Shown piece after piece: positions 1 through 6,600 of a stretch of DNA of 11,499 nt (positions are counted from its first letter, which is position 1; every line of letters starts with the position of its first letter). The notes below the pieces were generated by a model. That model made no database searches, was not told the DNA's origin, and worked only from the letters and a program-made list of their open reading frames with translations. Source of the stretch: Saprospiraceae bacterium. Its GTDB lineage: Bacteria; Bacteroidota; Bacteroidia; Chitinophagales; Saprospiraceae. The translations under genes and the position numbers were made by a program. The stretch spans positions 1-11,499 of the forward strand of contig SLKL01000239.1 in the NCBI GenBank assembly GCA_007134625.1, read 5' to 3'.

Positions 1-1447
1 GACATTCCATATCCATCGTATCCTGTGTGAATACCACTTCGATATTCGCTGACTCAGTACAGTTATCTACTGTATGCCACTCAGGTATTACTACAAATGG
101 CTCAGGTATCGCATCACATGGGACAATCTCATCCAATGGTAGAGTCGTCACAAATCTCGGAGCCTCAGTATCTATTACCACTACTCCAAACTCACATGTA
201 ATGCTATTGCCTGATAAATCAATTGCCTCATATACCACCTGTACTGTATCACCAACCTCTAGGAATGTACCCGGGCTAGGCCCACCAATCTGAGAAACAT
301 TCAATTCAATATCACAATTATCAAATGCTACAGGCTGTGACCAATTCACAAATGCACCACATTGATTTACATCATTACCTACTGTTACGGTATGTGACGG
401 ACAATTCTGGAAAAATGGCTCATCCGCATCTATTACTTCAACCTCTACCTCACAACTTGTGCTGTTTCCTGAAGCATCTGTCGCTGTTATCGTTACGATC
501 AACACATCTCCTGCACTACCTGGTAATACTGTTCCCGCTAATGGGTTCTGCGTAAGTTCAACATCAGCAACTCCACAGTTGTCAGCTAAATCATCTATCT
601 CTACTGTTATATCAGGTAACTGACCCAAACACTCACTGATCGTTCTGTCAACAGGACATGTGAATGTCGGTGCTATCGTATCTAATACTTGTACAGTAGC
701 AACACAAATCGCAGTTCTTCCTTCACTGTCTTCTACTGTTAAGGTCACAAAGTTGTTACCCAAATCAGCACATGTGAAGTCACTTTGATCAATGCTTAAC
801 AACAGATCAGCTTCGTCAGTACAATTATCCGTACTACCTCCGTCAATATCCTCTGCAGTTATGCTTACCTCTCCGTTCTCATCAAGGAATACATCAATGT
901 CAGTACAAACTGCTATCGGATCCAACTGATCAACTACCTCAATATCAAATTCACAAAGTGTAGAATTACCAGCTGCATCAACAGCTTCAAATACTATTGT
1001 ATATACTCCTACCTCAAGCGCATCTCCGGGCTGTGGTCCACTTACATGATTCACCTCAACCTCACAGTTATCCGCTGCTACAGGTACACTGAATACTATA
1101 TTACCTTCACAATCAGATCCGGCTGTATTGAAAATCAACGTATCCTCAGGACAATTCACAAATAACGGTGCTTCTGTATCACTTACTACAACAGTAAACT
1201 CACAATCAGAACTGTTACCACTTGCATCTATTGCAGTCCATATTATTTGAGTTTCACCTATCGGAAGTGTGACACCGTTTAAAATAGAACTACCGTTATA
1301 GCTATTGGTTAGACTAACAACTTCACAATTGTCCATTGCAAAAGCATCAAACTCTGATTCATCTATTTGGTATCCACAAATACCGGGTGTATTTTCAACA
1401 GCAATTTCCGTGCTAACAGGACATTCAATAGATGGCGGAATAGTATC
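1..1447 (-). repeat. HYR-like repeat array (five complete, one cut)
   Basis: Protein-level tandem repeats of 83-89 residues in the downstream giant protein, starting at D736, D825, D908, D991, D1075 and D1161, i.e. at 1447, 1180, 931, 682, 430 and 172. Most units open with D-T-x-x-P followed by an aromatic and a CP, contain DNC in the middle, and end with a SGN or AGN turn and a C-E-F/V-x-V strand. The third unit is a variant (DPIAVC, FLDENGEVSITAEDID). HYR domains are immunoglobulin-like and associated with adhesion. Unlike the SprB-like array next door these units are diverged at DNA level, so this array is older. Confidence 0.85.
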
Positions 1448-3652
1448 AGGAGTTTCTCCTACAAAAATAAACTCTTGGATTTCGCAAATACCGGAATCAA
1501 AAATACTTACCTGATACAGTCTGCTGCTTAAATCATCTCTAAATGAAGAGGTGTCACCATCATCCCAAAGAATGGAATAGGGCGGAGTTCCCCCGGTTAT
1601 TTCAATGTTCGCAACTCCATCATTAAAGCCTGGACATGAAGTATTCTGAATTGAAATATCAGCAATAAAGCTATCACAATCATCAATACTAACAAAAGCA
1701 GACTGGGCATTTTCCAATATACCCTGACCCTCAAAACTAATGGCAGACGGAAAATTAATATTTAAAAGGTGGAAAATTTCTGTACCTTCAGTTTTCTGTA
1801 GTGCTCTGAAAGTAATGCTTAACACTCCAAATGTTTCACTTTCAGGCCAGGGCTCCAAAAGCTGAAATACAGCGTAATCTATGGATCCCTCTGCATTATC
1901 AAAATCATTAAACAAAACGGACTGGGATTGACCTGTGCCCCAATCAACCGGTTCAGTATTAATCACCTCTAAAAACTCAGTATCAAACTCCAGATGGATT
2001 TCGATACCCGAAGCTAAAGCATTTATGAGTTCAGCCTCAACAATAATTTCAAATTCTTCGCCTTCATTTACCCTAACTGAATCAGGATTCATCAAAAAAT
2101 TACCAATAGGAACAGCTGTTAAATCAAATTGACCTCTTGAGGCGATGTGTATGCCATTATTATCCTCTTGAATAATTCCAGTCACATTAACTCTAAAGTC
2201 AGGTATTATTGAACCTGTAATATCTGAATCACCAAAAACATTTTTAAAATTATCAACAAATTCAGTAACTGACGGATCCGTGATACTTTCATATGTCCCT
2301 CCACCGGGGAAAGTATTTGAACCATCTCCTCTTTCAAAATCTATATTGCGTATTGAAACCAATCTTGATTGATCATCAGAATTCAATTCGCTTAAGGTTC
2401 GAACAACAGGATTCACCTCGTTTCCTGTTGAAATAGGATTGCCGGGATCAAACAGGGGCAACAACTGCAGCTGGTTTTGAAAAACTCCCAGGGTCCCAAC
2501 AATTTCTTCTACCTGATCACCTATGTTGTAAACAGTACTAATGATCCCAGGATTAAAGATAGCGCTTGGAGCATCGTCAATTTGAATACCAAAACCCGAA
2601 GCGTCTTGGAAAAATTTTGTATTTCTAAAATTAGTGCCACCAATAAAAATTGGCTGACTCGTTAACCTGTAAACAGTAGAGCCAGTTGGTTGCTGTCTAA
2701 GGTCCTGAATAGAACTGATATTAATCGGAAAGGTATAATTTGCAGTAACCACAGGACTTTCATTTCCTTGATCATCAATAGCAATTAACCTAAGTTGTAT
2801 CAGTCCATTCCCATCTTCTAAAAATATCCCTAAATTATTGTCATACAGCTCTGAATTCTGATCCGGTTCTGTACCATCTAATGTAAAATACAGATTTGTG
2901 TTGGGATCAAAATCATTAAAGTTCATAACAAAAACGGTAGTATCTGTAAAGTAGTCGCCTGAAAAAAGCGATAACTGCGGCTGAGGAATATCCAAAGCTA
3001 GTAACTCCAATTTAAAATCATCAATAGCCACACCTTGTCTAGCACCACTCCCAGTTCCATTATTTCCAACAAAACGGATAGTTAATACATCTCCATCATT
3101 CAAGTTCACATTTACTACAGCAGATTTTGGAACTGTTTCCCATGGTGAATTCCCAGGAGGGGCCCCGGCAGGGTTACCATTTCTCGGTTGAAAATTGTGT
3201 GTCAGATCATTCAAATTTTGTTGACTACCTCCATTTATGAAAAAACTAACTTCCCATCCATTCGTCCTGCCATTCGGTGAATTCCTCCAATGCTCAGCAT
3301 TGTAAGAAATTAAAACATCTTCAATGGTTTCTCCTGTCTCGTTTTCAAAATCAATTTCATAGGCTATTACTCTCGTAGCTGAGGGTAAAAAACCAAGTGA
3401 ACCATCAAATACACCACCCACTGTTACTCCATAAGAATATTTACCCCCGGCATTTGAAGAGCCATTATTTGTCCCTTGCCAAAAAGAAGTATTGACTACA
3501 TCAAAACTAATCCAATTATCCGGGTCGGATGTGCCTAAAAATCCTGTAAAATCATCAAGATATTCAAAATCATTAGTTTCAATGGCTACTTGAGCGTAAC
3601 CATTGAAACTAATTAAGAATATCAAAATAAATTTTGATAGTATGAATCTCAT
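1..3652 (-). CDS. Giant secreted multidomain protein with cohesin-like domain and HYR repeat array (3' end missing)
   Basis: The frame is open from an ATG at 3652 to the window edge (1217 codons plus one base), with no stop, so the C-terminus is missing. Residues 1-20 form a signal peptide ending FNGYA, with Q21 the likely mature N-terminus. In order I see: an N-terminal beta-rich region (about 22-215), a chitobiase/hexosaminidase C-terminal-like module (about 218-305; YFTLDGTEPD matches the family's YYTxDGxxPt signature), an OB-fold-like module (about 306-513), a cohesin-like domain (about 515-656), one SprB-like repeat (about 658-735; CPGFNDG, GGTPPYSILW), then HYR-like repeats starting at D736, 825, 908, 991, 1075 and 1161. 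The HYR units carry the typical DTxxPxFxCP, DNC and AxDxSGN motifs. The start lies 23 bp after the stop of the upstream gene, whose middle it resembles, so the two are probably an operon and old duplicates. No catalytic motif is visible. A surface adhesin or matrix protein is inferred; a C-terminal sorting domain may lie beyond the window. Confidence 0.88.
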   Translation of the reverse strand, partial: MRFILSKFILIFLISFNGYAQVAIETNDFEYLDDFTGFLGTSDPDNWISFDVVNTSFWQGTNNGSSNAGGKYSYGVTVGGVFDGSLGFLPSATRVIAYEIDFENETGETIEDVLISYNAEHWRNSPNGRTNGWEVSFFINGGSQQNLNDLTHNFQPRNGNPAGAPPGNSPWETVPKSAVVNVNLNDGDVLTIRFVGNNGTGSGARQGVAIDDFKLELLALDIPQPQLSLFSGDYFTDTTVFVMNFNDFDPNTNLYFTLDGTEPDQNSELYDNNLGIFLEDGNGLIQLRLIAIDDQGNESPVVTANYTFPINISSIQDLRQQPTGSTVYRLTSQPIFIGGTNFRNTKFFQDASGFGIQIDDAPSAIFNPGIISTVYNIGDQVEEIVGTLGVFQNQLQLLPLFDPGNPISTGNEVNPVVRTLSELNSDDQSRLVSIRNIDFERGDGSNTFPGGGTYESITDPSVTEFVDNFKNVFGDSDITGSIIPDFRVNVTGIIQEDNNGIHIASRGQFDLTAVPIGNFLMNPDSVRVNEGEEFEIIVEAELINALASGIEIHLEFDTEFLEVINTEPVDWGTGQSQSVLFNDFDNAEGSIDYAVFQLLEPWPESETFGVLSITFRALQKTEGTEIFHLLNINFPSAISFEGQGILENAQSAFVSIDDCDSFIADISIQNTSCPGFNDGVANIEITGGTPPYSILWDDGDTSSFRDDLSSRLYQVSIFDSGICEIQEFIFVGETPDTIPPSIECPVSTEIAVENTPGICGYQIDESEFDAFAMDNCEVVSLTNSYNGSSILNGVTLPIGETQIIWTAIDASGNSSDCEFTVVVSDTEAPLFVNCPEDTLIFNTAGSDCEGNIVFSVPVAADNCEVEVNHVSGPQPGDALEVGVYTIVFEAVDAAGNSTLCEFDIEVVDQLDPIAVCTDIDVFLDENGEVSITAEDIDGGSTDNCTDEADLLLSIDQSDFTCADLGNNFVTLTVEDSEGRTAICVATVQVLDTIAPTFTCPVDRTISECLGQLPDITVEIDDLADNCGVADVELTQNPLAGTVLPGSAGDVLIVTITATDASGNSTSCEVEVEVIDADEPFFQNCPSHTVTVGNDVNQCGAFVNWSQPVAFDNCDIELNVSQIGGPSPGTFLEVGDTVQVVYEAIDLSGNSITCEFGVVVIDTEAPRFVTTLPLDEIVPCDAIPEPFVVIPEWHTVDNCTESANIEVVFTQDTMDMEC

Positions 3653-3675
3653 AAATTATTTATTTTTTCAGATTT

Positions 3676-6600
3676 TTATAACTCTCCGGGTACATCACCC
3701 ATCAAGTTATAATTACTGATTAGTAAAGTAAGGTCGTTGATATCTATCTTATCATTACAATCAAAATCTCCCGCCTCATCAAAATCCGGATCACCTAATT
3801 GAGTTTGATAAATTGCAATTATAGCAGTTAAGTCATCCATATCAATTACATTATTACCGGTTAAATCACCGGCAATTAATGTACCAAAGTTTAATTCAAC
3901 ATCGCCATCAGCATCTACTTCAATATTTGCAAGTCCTCTTAGTAAATGACCTGTATAAGAAACAAATACATCATAATCACCTAAAGGAACATTAGGTACT
4001 TCAAAATCTCCATTTGCGTCAATTACAATATCAGTAGCAGTAAACAACACATTATCAGTGCCAACTTCATAGAAAGTTACTGTCAATTCTCTTCCATCAC
4101 ATGCTGTATTCACATCAATATTACCACCGACAGTAACTGCAGCAGGAATAATTTCTAAAGTAAAGCTAACTACAGGTTCTTCAGATCCACAATCATTTTG
4201 ATCGGTAACAGAATTAATGGTAACTGTATAAGTCCCTTCAACAAAAGTCTGATTAAATACATCATCATCAAGTCCAATACTGCTGGCAATAAAGTCATCT
4301 GAATCAATAGAGTAATCTACATCAAATGGAGTCACTCCACCTATTATTGAACTTAAGGTCAAAGCCACATCATCTTCTTCCGTAAATGTATATGTTCCAC
4401 CCTCTGTTACTGCTTCACCATTTATTGTAAATTCCACTTCAACAGCATCGGGTTGACCTATTGTAACCACTGCCTCGTCTGTACACCCATTCTCATCCGT
4501 CGCTACTATAGTGTATTCTCCCGCAGGTCCTTCAAATGGTGAACTAGCTGCATTGCCATTTACAGTGAAAGTAATATCACCAGTTCCGCCATCCGCGTTG
4601 AATTCAATCTCTCCATCTTCACCAAAACAGCCGGCATCTTCAGCAGTTGCTGTTAACTCAACAGCAGAAGGTTCACCTATTGTAACTACTTCCTCATCTG
4701 TACAACCATTCTCATCAGTTGCAACAATTGTATATTCTCCCGCAGGTCCTTCAAATGGTGAACTAGCTGCATCGCCATTTACGGTAAAACTTACTGTACC
4801 GGATCCTCCCATTGCGCTGAAGTTAATAGAACCATTTTCACCAAAACAGCCTGCATCTTCAGCAGTTGCTGTTAACTCAACAGCATCGGGTTCACCTATT
4901 GTAACTACTTCCTCATCTGTACAGCCATTCTCATCCGTCCCTACTATCGTATATTCTCCTGCAGGTCCTTCAAATGGTGAACTAGCTGAAACACCGTTTA
5001 CTGTGAAAGTAATATCACCAGTTCCGCCATCCGCGTTGAATTCAATCTCTCCATCTTCACCAAAACAGCCGGCATCTTCAGCAATTGCTGTTAGCTCAAC
5101 AGCAGAAGGTTGACCCATCGTAACCACTTCCACATCTGTACAGCCATTCTCATCCGTCGCTACTATAGTGTATTCTCCCGCAGGTCCTTCAAATGGTGAA
5201 CTAGCTGAAACACCGTTTACTGTGAAAGTAATATCACCAGTTCCGCCTACTGTATTGAAGGTAATAGAACCATTTTCTCCAAAACAATCCGCATCAACAG
5301 CAGTTGCAGTCAATATAAGCTCATCAGGCTCACCAACTGTCGCTGATCCTTCAGTTTCACAACCATTGGCATCAGTTACGGTTACAAAATATTCTCCGGC
5401 AGCAAGTTCCGCTATATCCTGAGTTTCAGCATCATTACTCCATTCAAAACTGTAAGGAGATTGACCGGCACCTACTGTTAAATCTATAGCTCCATCTTCA
5501 CCTCCAAAACATTGTACATCAGTTACATCAAAACTCAAATCCAAATCAGGACAACCAAAGATGTCCACTTCTAAAGAATTTGCCTCATTCAGTTGAGATT
5601 CACCTTCAAAACTAATATCAGAAGGGAAATCAGTATCTAGATCGTGAAAGACAATTGTAGGAACCCCAACTTCAGTTGCCTGTAGTGTATTAAAAGTAAT
5701 GGTTAAGTAATCAAAAATTACGTTTGTTGGGTAAGGACCTCCTAATTGAATAACGTCGTATTCAATAGTTCCTTCCATATTATCAAATTCATCTTTCAAT
5801 ACAATTAGGTCTTGTCCAGTCCCCCAGTCATCGCTACCTTCAATAGAGATAACTTCCAGATAATCAGTATCAAAAGACAAGAATAAAGACACTCCACTCG
5901 CTGAATTTCCATTATTCAATTCTACCTGAACGGTTACTTCAAATTCCTGACCTTCAAAAATCTCAATATCCTCCGGATTATTGATAAAATTACTTGATGG
6001 TCCTGCGCCTGCTGCGCCAACCTCTAGTTCTTCATCAATTACTACAAAGCAATCCGTGTTATTGGCGTCTCTTATTCGTACGTCATAAGAACCTTCTTCA
6101 AGACCCTCAAATAATGGATTAGTCTCCCATTCAGAACCTCCGTCAATACTGTACTCAAAAGATCCTGATCCACCGCTAACCATAGTAAATTCAATACTTC
6201 CATCATCTTCTCCCGGTGCACTTACATTGATTACCACCATAACGGCATCTAGCTCATCCGGCTGACCTATTTCAACTGTTTCTTCAGCTGTACATCCGTT
6301 TTCATCTGTTGCAACTATTTCATATGTATCGGCAGGTCCGTTAAATGGCGATGCTTCTTCTACTCCATCTACAGTTAAAGTAAGTGTGCCGGTACCACCT
6401 TCCGCACTGAAAGTAATGGTACCCTCTTCTCCAAAACACTCTGCGTCATCAACATCTACAGTCAAGACAATTGCATCAGGCTGCTCTATAGTTACTGAAA
6501 GTGTCTCTTCACCACCATTATCGTCAGTTACTGTTAAATTATATTCTCCGGCAGCAAGATCTTCCAGGTTTTCTAATTCTGAAGAAAAACCATTGGGTCC

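Noticed and set aside
27..2665. Short plus-strand open frames opposite the HYR protein
   Set aside because: The minus strand is open through the whole stretch and encodes recognisable HYR, cohesin-like and OB-like modules; the plus-strand frames have no such content.
3653..3675. Terminator or promoter between the two giant genes
   Set aside because: Only 23 bp of A/T-rich sequence with no hairpin and no TAnnTTTG box; co-transcription is simpler.
4441..5316. Regular direct repeats as a CRISPR array
   Set aside because: The repeat unit is 219 bp, contiguous, in frame and protein-coding, with no short repeat/spacer structure.
4511..5422. Plus-strand open frames of 200 and 84 codons opposite the repeat array
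   Set aside because: They are repeats of the antisense reading of the 219-bp units: the same shadow peptide recurs at the repeat period, with no promoter or start signal, while the minus strand encodes a coherent domain.
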